Source of the DNA: a virus
Virus record (IMG/VR): IMGVR_UViG_3300008108_000087
Span: 17,529-81,528 of that record
Reading direction: 5' to 3' (one strand)
Length of the DNA stretch: 64,000 nucleotides
Below, piece after piece: positions 46,790 to 55,106 of this stretch. Within the stretch, counting starts at the first letter, position 1; the number at the start of each line of letters is the position of its first letter. The position numbers and the translations under genes are program-made. Below the pieces are notes generated by a model, which had not been told where the DNA came from, ran no database searches, and saw nothing but the letters and a program-made list of their open reading frames with translations.

Positions 46790-47624
46790 AATAATAATTT
46801 TTTAAAAATGGGCCATTGACGTTATCTCCGGCCCGTTGGGTTTGTTTTTTACCAACAATAACATCTTCTCCACTAGCACCTGAAACCCATTTTTTACCTT
46901 CTGAGTCCCAAGTAGGTGTTTCACCTTTTGCTACCATTTCCAAATATTCTTCTGGTTTTTTAGAATAAACATCAGACCAACTTAATTCATCGTTAACCCA
47001 ACCTTTTGCCACTGTTTCATCTGAGTGAAGTGGTGATGGGTCTTCCGGAATGATAGAGTTAATTGTTGTGTATTCTTTACCATTACCAGATTTTGTTAAT
47101 GTTAAGAATAACGTTAAGTCTCTACCTGTTTGTAGATCTGTAATATCTCCCTTCTTTTGGAATAATGGGAAAATCTTATCTAGAATACCGTCTTGTTTTG
47201 AATTGTGTTTAAATCTCCAAAACTTTGGTCCGTCTTGCTCATTATCGCGATCGATAACTTTTACAATATAGAACTTCTTAGAACGATATTGACGAGCGTA
47301 TTCTTTATCTGATTCTACACCTGTATTCATTAAACTTTGATACACCTCATTTAATGGAGAGCGCTTACCATCTTGCTTTGGATCGTATAATTTAACCCAC
47401 TTTCCATCCACTTGGATTTCATGGAAATAAGCCTCTTTAAATGGTGATGTTCCATCTGCTGTAGGTAGAATTCTGATTCTGCGTTCTTCCCCTTTAGAGC
47501 CTTTAGGTAATACTGTTGTAAAATACCTTTTAAGTCTCTCTTCGCTAGATACTCTGTTGTTGTTTCCGCTTGCGGATTGCTTGCTTTTTTCGTACTGTGC
47601 TAGTACTGCATCTACTGTACTCAT
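46719..47624 (-). CDS. gp32-like single-stranded DNA-binding protein
   Basis: A 301-residue protein. The N-terminal region Ser-Glu-Glu-Arg-Leu-Lys-Arg-Tyr-Phe and the aromatic-rich core (RIRILPTADGTSPFKEAYFHEI, WRFKHNSKQDGILDKIF) match gp32-type OB folds. No zinc-binding Cys set is seen, unlike T4 gp32. The last ~25 residues overlap uvsX, with an odd Lys/Tyr/Phe C-terminus instead of an acidic tip. A one-base change in the TTTTTAAAAAA run at 46797-46807 would end it at Gly-Pro-Phe before uvsX. I therefore suspect an indel or natural frameshift near the end, while the body is secure. Confidence 0.85.
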   Translation of the reverse strand: MSTVDAVLAQYEKSKQSASGNNNRVSSEERLKRYFTTVLPKGSKGEERRIRILPTADGTSPFKEAYFHEIQVDGKWVKLYDPKQDGKRSPLNEVYQSLMNTGVESDKEYARQYRSKKFYIVKVIDRDNEQDGPKFWRFKHNSKQDGILDKIFPLFQKKGDITDLQTGRDLTLFLTLTKSGNGKEYTTINSIIPEDPSPLHSDETVAKGWVNDELSWSDVYSKKPEEYLEMVAKGETPTWDSEGKKWVSGASGEDVIVGKKQTQRAGDNVNGPFLKNYYYGYKKTKLLDFTTCFEIFKQNNI

Positions 47625-47661
47625 ATTATTTGTTTTTAAATTGACAATAGTAAAATATAAA

Positions 47662-47690
47662 CAAAAAAACCCAGATTACAAAATCTGGGC
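47662..47690 (-). terminator. Terminator after ferritin-like gene
   Basis: Perfect stem CCCAGATT / AATCTGGG with a 4-base loop, then seven T residues on the minus strand. It lies 30 bases after the stop of 47720-48100 and before the ssDNA-binding gene, which therefore has its own promoter. Confidence 0.92.
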
Positions 47691-47719
47691 TAAAAATATT
47701 TTAAAAAATATATAAAAAA

Positions 47720-48100
47720 TTATTCTAGGGTAAGTAAATATGCTAATTTGTTCAACGAACCCAACATTTCGTCTCTAAGGTTTAAAAGATCGGTATCTCT
47801 TTCTTGTGATAATTCACCACTAAAACCTATAAGTCTATTTTTTGCGGTTTGTAAAAATTCCACAATATTAAGTTCGGATAGGTTATTCATTTGGATGGTA
47901 TTTGTAGAATTATCTAAAGCAAATCTACCATGTTTACCCATACAAATTTCAACATATTCGTCAATAAGACCGTCTAAAGTCTCATAAATTTCACCAAAAG
48001 CTTTATGTCTAGCATAACCTTTAGTTTGCCAGTGTAATATTTTAAACTGATTCTGTAGTCCTAAAAAGAAATTTACATTAGAACTTAGGTTGTTGTTCAT
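47720..48100 (-). CDS. Ferritin-like protein (DUF5856-like)
   Basis: A 126-residue all-helical protein. Lys-Ile-Leu-His-Trp-Gln-Thr-Lys-Gly-Tyr-Ala-Arg-His-Lys-Ala-Phe-Gly-Glu near 20-37 followed by Asp-Gly-Leu-Ile-Asp-Glu resembles the metal-site helix pair of Dps/ferritin-like folds and the DUF5856 family of phage proteins. The His and Glu/Asp residues could bind metal, but oxidase activity is unproven. Its start lies within the 3' end of 48078-48719 (23-base overlap), suggesting coupled translation. Confidence 0.8.
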   Translation of the reverse strand: MNNNLSSNVNFFLGLQNQFKILHWQTKGYARHKAFGEIYETLDGLIDEYVEICMGKHGRFALDNSTNTIQMNNLSELNIVEFLQTAKNRLIGFSGELSQERDTDLLNLRDEMLGSLNKLAYLLTLE

Positions 48101-48719
48101 CTTGGTAAGGGTTAAAGCTTCCAGCTAGCTCTTCTTTTGAATAGTTCTCAATTTCGTTTTTTGTTAAAACATATTCGTTTTTACCGCTAGCTCTCATTTC
48201 GTCTTGTTTATGAGCAAAAAACTCTTGTGGTTTTTCGTTAAATGGATATGAATCCAGTGAACGCATCTCTAGCTTCTCTTGTGGGGTTTGTGGTTTCATT
48301 TCTTCAACTCTAGCACCCAGTTGATCAATTTTAGATATTATAGCGTCCATATTACTTAACTTAGACTCTAAATCGTCTAGTTTACTGAATACTGTATCCA
48401 TTTTCTGGATAACACTATCATTTTCCATTTTTGAGGTTTCCAGTTCGTTTTTAATGTTTTTGGTCATATTAACCAAGTCGGTAACATCCACCTCTTCTGT
48501 TTCACCCATAGCTGGGCTATCAGGTAATCCTGGTGCTGCTGGAATTCCCGCATCTGGTGCTGGCATTTCTGGCGCAGCTGATGCGTCTGGCGCAGCTGGG
48601 GCGCCTGCTGGAGGTAAAGCGGCAGGCTCAGCCTGTTCTTTTATAATATAATGCTTAGTTGCATTTCTATTGATTTCTCTAAATCTATTAACCTCTTGTA
48701 AAAGCTTTTGTTCTAACAT
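48078..48719 (-). CDS. Coiled-coil protein with Ala/Pro linker
   Basis: A 213-residue protein with a helical N-terminus, an Ala/Pro-rich linker (about 30-70) and heptad-like coiled coil (about 80-145) of Met/Ile/Leu/Asp. The C-terminus is acidic and Gln/Lys-rich (EQQPKF). This is typical of assembly or scaffold adaptors. It is preceded by a 65-residue ORF and followed by the ferritin-like gene with overlap. No family recognised. Its Ala/Pro codons make it locally GC-rich compared with neighbours. Confidence 0.75.
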   Translation of the reverse strand: MLEQKLLQEVNRFREINRNATKHYIIKEQAEPAALPPAGAPAAPDASAAPEMPAPDAGIPAAPGLPDSPAMGETEEVDVTDLVNMTKNIKNELETSKMENDSVIQKMDTVFSKLDDLESKLSNMDAIISKIDQLGARVEEMKPQTPQEKLEMRSLDSYPFNEKPQEFFAHKQDEMRASGKNEYVLTKNEIENYSKEELAGSFNPYQDEQQPKF

Positions 48720-48723
48720 AGTT

Positions 48724-48921
48724 TTAGTCTTGTAATAATTGTCTACCGTCTTCGGTAATGTATTTTTTATTTATTCTTTCAACAATACCATCTTTAGATC
48801 TGATGACATAACATTCACCAGTCTGCAAATCGCATTCTTCTCTTTCCATTTGGTCATTAGAAACAGCTTTTGTAACCTTTGGGTTTAAAAACTGATTGAC
48901 CGCGTTATTTAACTTTTCCAT
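48724..48921 (-). CDS. Small unknown protein
   Basis: A 65-residue protein: MEKLNNAVNQFLNPKVTKAV, then Cys-Asp-Leu-Gln-Thr-Gly-Glu-Cys-Tyr and a basic C-terminal half. The CxxxxxxC could bind a metal or form a disulfide. It ends four bases before the next start and begins a new unit after the large baseplate gene, with a TATTTATA box upstream. Confidence 0.7.
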   Translation of the reverse strand: MEKLNNAVNQFLNPKVTKAVSNDQMEREECDLQTGECYVIRSKDGIVERINKKYITEDGRQLLQD

Positions 48922-48939
48922 AGTGTTAAAATGTATACA

Positions 48940-48947
48940 TATAAATA
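48940..48947 (-). promoter_or_regulatory. TATTTATA box upstream of 48724-48921
   Basis: Exact octamer 18 bases before the ATG, in the 52-base gap after the baseplate gene. Confidence 0.4.
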
Positions 48948-48973
48948 CTACAATCTTTATGTTTTTTCTGGTT

Positions 48974-51900
48974 TTATTTCCTTACGTACCTTAAATATAA
49001 AACATCCCCCTCAACTAACCCTAGTTTTCTCATTAAACTAGGACTAATAGCAAAGCCATATTGTGCATAAGTGGGATCATCTATACTAGGCCCACTATGA
49101 ACTGGGCCATCAAATTTACCGTCATTAGGATTGACGTTGGTCTCAAGTGTGTATGTTGCGTTTGATTTAGGTACATAAAAAATAGTATCCCAACCAAAAA
49201 GGGTTTCTTTATTTGTGTTTGTTACATTCGCTCTTATAGAATAATATTCATATAACGGTCCAATGTCTGATAATTTAACAAGTTTATTAGGATATGCTTT
49301 CCATCCACTAACCATGGATAATTCTGCTGGTGACCCATTTTTAATTGGTATGTATTTTCCTGAGCCTAGAACACATACTCTAGATCTAAGCCAATTCTCG
49401 TTGTTGTAGTTAATTGATTGAATATATTGTTCTGGTTTACCATTTATCTGTTGACCATTATATGGAAGTAGATCGCCAAATAAAAATCCGGATGTTTTAT
49501 TAATATTATTTAAATCTTCTCCTCTTGCTGGAGCTCCAGGATCAATTGTAAAAGTTTTATTATCTGTCGTTGTAATTGATTTAGCTGTTGTTTGAGCTTG
49601 ATCCGATTGTTGTTTTTTCTTAACTGCAGCTGAAAGTATTCTACTAAATAGCGGCCTATAACTAGACATAAATGTACTTTCTAATGATGGTAACGAACTA
49701 TTAGAAATTCTAACACCAGTAAATGTTGTTTCAAATGTTCCTTGCTTAATTGCGTGATTAACGTCAAAAACAAGATATGTTCCAGCAAACATAGGAACAT
49801 TAGCCAAATAAAAATACATGGTTGGCTGTATCATTGCATTACCCATACAAGTAACACTACATTGATACGAAGCTGTTTTATAAATGTCAAATAAACCTAT
49901 ATCAACAGCATGGCTACCGCCGCCACCTTGTGATCTTGCTAATCTTTCTTGTGCTAAAGCACTTTCTGTTGTATTCTTATATGTGCTTTGATCAAGAGAA
50001 ATGTTTTTAAATATATTTTGTGCTTGATCACCAAAGTTTATTTCAAATGAAACTACTCTGTTTGATTTCGATAAATCAGCATCCATGAATATTTTTGGTT
50101 CAATCAATAACGGATTGTTGTTTGGATTTTTGATATCAAAACCATCGTTTTTAAATTTATACTCTTTACTAACTTTAGACATATCTAGATATTGAGATGT
50201 CTTGTTAATGTACTGAAGTATAATTTTAGGTGACGATTCTTGATAATCTACATCTAGGTGTGTGCCAAATAATGTACGCGCAATACTTTTAGAAGGTAGT
50301 ATTTTTTTCTTATTAGTAGAATTAGTGCCATAGAAATTTACATAAGCCGGTAGCGGTCTCAAATCAAAGTTTGTTCCTTGAATCAATAATGAAACTGCGC
50401 TATATAAATCTATTTTAATATTTTTTTCATCCGCTAATGAAATTAAACGTTCAAGACTTATGTATGCCTCATCTCCAATGTCTCTATTAGATCTATCTAA
50501 AAATAAAAATTCATCCATTAGACTTCTTTGGCCAATTGCGTTTCCAGAAATCCATTTATCATTAAAAGATTTAAAATATTGATATAAATCTAATAATGTT
50601 GATTTTGCCTCATTAAATCCATGATAAATGGTGACCTTTCCTTCTAATGTTTCTTCTTTTAAAACTGAAAATTTTCTAGTAAGGTTATTTAAAAAGTCAT
50701 TTAATCTATTTACCTGAGGACGGAATATATTAGCCTCTATATAAGTTTTAAAGTTAGTATAATTTGGTGAAAATCCAGGAGTATTAACAATTTGATCTTT
50801 GACCCATCCGGCATAAATTCTTGCTAATTCTCTATGTGCATATATATTTTCAGAGTTAACCTGAATATCGCTTATTTGAAAAAAGTGATGATAAAGGTTA
50901 CTACTAATTCCGCTATATGTTGCACCAGTAATATTTTGACCAATGTATAATTCAATTAGTTTTTGATTTTGTGCTGTTAATTGAGAAACATTATATTCAT
51001 TTACACCATAAGTTTTTGATCTTCCGATATATCCACGAATAACATAATCATCAATTTGTCTAGGGTTACCAATTGTTAAAATATCTAAAGCTTTATTGTT
51101 TAAAAGTTGATTAGTTAAATCTTCTAGCTTTTTTGTTTGATTTTCCTTTATTTTTGTTTGGTATCCACTAGAATTAAAATCAATACCGTCTTTAGATATA
51201 CTAGTAATTTCTTTCAAAAGACTTTGAAAAGAACTATAATCAATTCCCTCTTTTACTGTATCTAGATCGAGATCTAATGACGCAAAATTAATAAACATTT
51301 TTTCAAACTCATCTAATATGTCTGGGCTAAAAACGGCAATTAAATCCATCACGCGTTTTTTATTACCATTTAAAGTATATTCTCCAGAAATATTTTCAAA
51401 TCTTTCTCCATATGTTGGAAAGTACACTGTACTATATGATGGGTTGTTATTTAAATTATTTGAATCATAAATAAGTCTGAATGAATCTTGTGTTAGTGTA
51501 TTGAAATTATTAATCAAGTCGGTTATTTGACCCCCGTTAAATGAAGGTAAAACAGTATAACGAGTATCCTTAGGTGAAAATATTGAATTATCAACCAAAC
51601 ACGTAAAAGTATATCCGGATGTTGATGTTGGTTTGGATATAACAAACTTGGTCATTCCTGATGCTACTGCAGCAGAATATTGGTTTGCGGCATTAGCAGC
51701 ATTTGCACTTGTTTTTGTAAATCCAGATGGGTTATAAAAACTATACCCATTAACAATTTGTGAATAGATACCATGGTAGAATGGATACAACCCCACATAA
51801 CTATTACTATTATATGTTGCGCCGGTTATTGTACTAGTCATTCCAGTTTGATCTGGTGTTGTATTTCCAGTTAAACTAAATGAAGCATTAGTTGCGTTAT

Positions 51901-54796
51901 CAAAAAATGTAGCTCCGCTAATAGGAATTGTAATTCCGCTTATAATATCAATACCGTCAGTAAGATATTTTTTATATCTGTGATATTGTGCCCCCCATTT
52001 TAAAATTAAATGATGTGGTATATAATGTGTCGCACCAACTTCTTTAAATAACGAAAACATAAATGTCTTTTTACCATCAAAGTCTAAAACGTCGTCTAAA
52101 TCTTTATATGGTAAAGAATTTAATAAAATATATGCCGATCCAACATATCTACCCTCAACCCCGCCTTTCATAAAATCATCATATAGTTGCTTGTGAAAAT
52201 ATGGCGTGTTTAATAGATTTCTTGTAAAATTATCATACTTTATTTGACTCGAAAACATATTTTTATGGTAACTTGAATTAACCCAAGCTTTCGGATTAAT
52301 TGGTGAGCTAATAAAATTAGAATTTTCATTAACCTTAAAAATACCTTTATAACCAATAGATGAGCCGGAACCGAAAGTGTTACTCAATAAATTAGTTGAA
52401 ACATATGAACTGTATAGATCAGAATTAAAAGGAAACTCTTTTGTTCTATATTCTGGAATAACAAATGAATCTAAAGCAGATTGTAATTTCTCAAATTCAT
52501 TACTTTTGGTACCATTATTTTGAACAGAATTAGTATAATGTTCAATTTTAAAATCATCATCAAGTAACCCTCTAATATATTCTACTGTTGTTAGACCATC
52601 TTGAAAATATGGGTATCTCTCTTTTTCTGCGTATTTTTGAAGTGAATCTGTTAAATCTGTTATACTTTTAATTCTTGTACTAAGTAATGCTCTTATATCA
52701 ACATCACTTTGTGTTGCTCCACTAATATTTTTAAATTCATTTTCAACAATTTCGTCTAAACCTTTTCCATAATCAAAACTCTCTAACGATGTAATTAACT
52801 GTGCTCTCTCATAAATCTCGTAAAGAATATTTGATAAAGATTTGTTTATATATGGTGCGGGGTCTGCAATTTTTAATAATGAACTTACATTAAAAGTTTC
52901 TCTTGTTTCTTTATCATCATCAAAAACAAACGTAATTTCTCCGGGACTAACTTCTTTACCAGTTCCAGTATCCACTCTTTTAACAGCTACGCTATTATAT
53001 GTTTCAACAAACTCAACCTCTGGCCAAATATTATAGTTATTACCTTTTGTTAATCCTATTATTTCTGGATCTGCGGGATAAAAGAATGTTGGTTTATCAT
53101 CTCTACCATTCTTTTTAACTTCTGGCCAAGGATAAATTATTTCTCTTTGATCATCTGCGGTTTTAGCGGCATACGCTATTTCTTTTTTTCTTAAATCAGA
53201 TTTTTGAATTGACTTGTTGTGTACGTCTTTCATTAGTCTAATGTACGTATCTGCATTTGCTAAAATAACAGCAAAAATATTTCTAATTGTAGGTTTAAAA
53301 CCAAAACCAACCTCTTTGTTTTGTATCACCACATTCATTTTATTTTCAACTTCATTTTCTACCGCGTCTCTTTGCTTTATGAATGTGGCTTGTATTGATT
53401 TTATATAATTTATTAATTTTTCATTTGATACAACTATTTGGCTATCTTTTATTTCATAAAAGTTTTTAATATTTTTTACTGTATCTAACGATACTGTCTG
53501 TGTTTCTATACCGTTTTTTAGTTTGGCCTTTGGTTTAGCACCAAATGCTTTATTTTTTTCAAGATCATCTACATAATACTTTATAATAGATGCTAATGAG
53601 TTACTTGTTGTTGCTCCTGTAACTATTTCAAAATTAAGCGGGCCACTTGTAACTTTACTGCTATCGTTTGTTGGCTTATTTAATCTATAATAATTTACAG
53701 TTGTATCAGTGGTTGATCCGGGAAATCTAACGGTCTCAGAATATGGTGGATTATCTGCTGAAAGGTATCTACTACCCCAAGAGATAATAGCCTTTTCAAA
53801 TTTATCGAGAGTCTTATCATATTGTGCCACATCACTTAAAACATCTGGTTCAATTGTTTCAGAAAAAAGTGCTTTTTCTATAATTGTATCCAAAGCGGTT
53901 GCAGTCATTAATAAATCTCTAAGAGTTTTAACTGGAAAATTTTTATCTATATAACCCTTTGCTTTATATTCGTTATAAACAGATTTTAATATTGCGTATC
54001 CTTTTGTTGTTTTAGAAATAGTTTTTTCAATAAACCCTGTTTTTTCATTCACCTTAAGTGGTTCTGGTTTTTCAACCATATACATGAATGGCGCATTAAT
54101 AATGTTTTGTAAAAGTATATCGTTTAAAAATGCGTAGCTTGAGCCAACAAATTTTGTTGCAATTTCAAAATTACCGGTACTGCCATTGAATTTAGATTTA
54201 AAATCAACTAACTGAAGTCTGTATCTTATCGCTTTACCATAAAATCCTTTAATTGTTAAATAAAATATTGGCCATGGTTGATGAAAAAAAGCTTTATATG
54301 GTGAATTGTCCGGGGCGTCAAATAAAGTTTTACCTCTAACATCAATAAAATTTATACCAACTTGAGGGATGTTGTTTGCCCCTTTAACTGTAACATTTAT
54401 TGAATCAATACCGAATGTTTGTGCAGTTGGGTCGTAATGTACACCTTCTCCGGTTGTTCTACTAGACGCTATATTATTATTTGAAACAAATGTTTCTGTC
54501 CAATTTGTATCAAAATTGTTTTCAAACTCATTTTTTGGGTCTGAGTTTCTAAGTAAATTAAATTTTCCTTGTGCAACAGATGTTAATGTATTTGTTTGAG
54601 ATTCAGAATATAAAACACTTCTTGGTACCAGATCGGCCTCAAGGTTAACATACATTACTAAATTTTCGTGATCAACAAATCTTGGTTGCAAATCGCCAGA
54701 TGAGGAAACAACGGTATTAGGATCAATGTGTACTATGTTTTGTTGATCTACTAATACTAATATGTTTTCATTCTGATTTAATTGATTATTCGCCAT
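48974..54796 (-). CDS. Very large baseplate protein, hub-type
   Basis: A 1940-residue protein. The N-terminal third contains beta segments (VTVKGANNIPQVGINFIDVR) and a FHQPWPIFYLTIKGFYGKAI stretch. The middle is mixed. Near 1640-1730 it reads Tyr-Gln-Cys-Ser-Val-Thr-Cys-Met-Gly-Asn then QPTMYFYLANVPMFAGTYLV and FETTFTGVRIS, which recalls gp27-like hub beta barrels. The last ~20 residues form a small Leu/Val-rich end. Its 3' neighbours are small proteins and its 5' end overlaps the gp53-like gene by 11 bases. The size is far above T4 hub proteins, so it likely combines several wedge and hub functions. Confidence 0.78.
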   Translation of the reverse strand: MANNQLNQNENILVLVDQQNIVHIDPNTVVSSSGDLQPRFVDHENLVMYVNLEADLVPRSVLYSESQTNTLTSVAQGKFNLLRNSDPKNEFENNFDTNWTETFVSNNNIASSRTTGEGVHYDPTAQTFGIDSINVTVKGANNIPQVGINFIDVRGKTLFDAPDNSPYKAFFHQPWPIFYLTIKGFYGKAIRYRLQLVDFKSKFNGSTGNFEIATKFVGSSYAFLNDILLQNIINAPFMYMVEKPEPLKVNEKTGFIEKTISKTTKGYAILKSVYNEYKAKGYIDKNFPVKTLRDLLMTATALDTIIEKALFSETIEPDVLSDVAQYDKTLDKFEKAIISWGSRYLSADNPPYSETVRFPGSTTDTTVNYYRLNKPTNDSSKVTSGPLNFEIVTGATTSNSLASIIKYYVDDLEKNKAFGAKPKAKLKNGIETQTVSLDTVKNIKNFYEIKDSQIVVSNEKLINYIKSIQATFIKQRDAVENEVENKMNVVIQNKEVGFGFKPTIRNIFAVILANADTYIRLMKDVHNKSIQKSDLRKKEIAYAAKTADDQREIIYPWPEVKKNGRDDKPTFFYPADPEIIGLTKGNNYNIWPEVEFVETYNSVAVKRVDTGTGKEVSPGEITFVFDDDKETRETFNVSSLLKIADPAPYINKSLSNILYEIYERAQLITSLESFDYGKGLDEIVENEFKNISGATQSDVDIRALLSTRIKSITDLTDSLQKYAEKERYPYFQDGLTTVEYIRGLLDDDFKIEHYTNSVQNNGTKSNEFEKLQSALDSFVIPEYRTKEFPFNSDLYSSYVSTNLLSNTFGSGSSIGYKGIFKVNENSNFISSPINPKAWVNSSYHKNMFSSQIKYDNFTRNLLNTPYFHKQLYDDFMKGGVEGRYVGSAYILLNSLPYKDLDDVLDFDGKKTFMFSLFKEVGATHYIPHHLILKWGAQYHRYKKYLTDGIDIISGITIPISGATFFDNATNASFSLTGNTTPDQTGMTSTITGATYNSNSYVGLYPFYHGIYSQIVNGYSFYNPSGFTKTSANAANAANQYSAAVASGMTKFVISKPTSTSGYTFTCLVDNSIFSPKDTRYTVLPSFNGGQITDLINNFNTLTQDSFRLIYDSNNLNNNPSYSTVYFPTYGERFENISGEYTLNGNKKRVMDLIAVFSPDILDEFEKMFINFASLDLDLDTVKEGIDYSSFQSLLKEITSISKDGIDFNSSGYQTKIKENQTKKLEDLTNQLLNNKALDILTIGNPRQIDDYVIRGYIGRSKTYGVNEYNVSQLTAQNQKLIELYIGQNITGATYSGISSNLYHHFFQISDIQVNSENIYAHRELARIYAGWVKDQIVNTPGFSPNYTNFKTYIEANIFRPQVNRLNDFLNNLTRKFSVLKEETLEGKVTIYHGFNEAKSTLLDLYQYFKSFNDKWISGNAIGQRSLMDEFLFLDRSNRDIGDEAYISLERLISLADEKNIKIDLYSAVSLLIQGTNFDLRPLPAYVNFYGTNSTNKKKILPSKSIARTLFGTHLDVDYQESSPKIILQYINKTSQYLDMSKVSKEYKFKNDGFDIKNPNNNPLLIEPKIFMDADLSKSNRVVSFEINFGDQAQNIFKNISLDQSTYKNTTESALAQERLARSQGGGGSHAVDIGLFDIYKTASYQCSVTCMGNAMIQPTMYFYLANVPMFAGTYLVFDVNHAIKQGTFETTFTGVRISNSSLPSLESTFMSSYRPLFSRILSAAVKKKQQSDQAQTTAKSITTTDNKTFTIDPGAPARGEDLNNINKTSGFLFGDLLPYNGQQINGKPEQYIQSINYNNENWLRSRVCVLGSGKYIPIKNGSPAELSMVSGWKAYPNKLVKLSDIGPLYEYYSIRANVTNTNKETLFGWDTIFYVPKSNATYTLETNVNPNDGKFDGPVHSGPSIDDPTYAQYGFAISPSLMRKLGLVEGDVLYLRYVRK

Positions 54797-55106
54797 AATA
54801 TAGTCTATACAATTCTACGCCCTTTTTATAATCTTGTAAAGAATTAATCAAAGGAAAAGGAATCCTAATAATTGCGTTATCTGGTATCTCAAACTCTACG
54901 GAACCTAATTTGGGATTAGCCATTAAAATTAACCAACTAAACAATGGGGTTCCATAATATTCTTGTGATATTTTATCTAAACGGTCTTTACCCTTTTTAT
55001 AGTTAAAAAACTTATCAGTAGACTTTTGGGGTATTTCAATACCTGGAACAATTTTATGTTCCCCGTCTTCTAAAAAGTAATCATATCTATTGAAATACTG
55101 ATTCAT
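54786..55106 (-). CDS. gp53-like baseplate wedge protein
   Basis: A 106-residue protein. Asp-Arg-Leu-Asp-Lys-Ile-Ser-Gln-Glu-Tyr-Tyr-Gly-Thr-Pro and Trp-Leu-Ile-Leu-Met-Ala-Asn-Pro match the core of T4 gp53, a LysM-like fold that clamps wedges together. It ends in a region Gly-Val-Glu-Leu-Tyr-Arg-Leu. It overlaps both neighbours, by one base with the tube-cap gene and by 11 bases with the large baseplate gene, which implies coupled translation of baseplate parts. Confidence 0.88.
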   Translation of the reverse strand: MNQYFNRYDYFLEDGEHKIVPGIEIPQKSTDKFFNYKKGKDRLDKISQEYYGTPLFSWLILMANPKLGSVEFEIPDNAIIRIPFPLINSLQDYKKGVELYRLYYGE

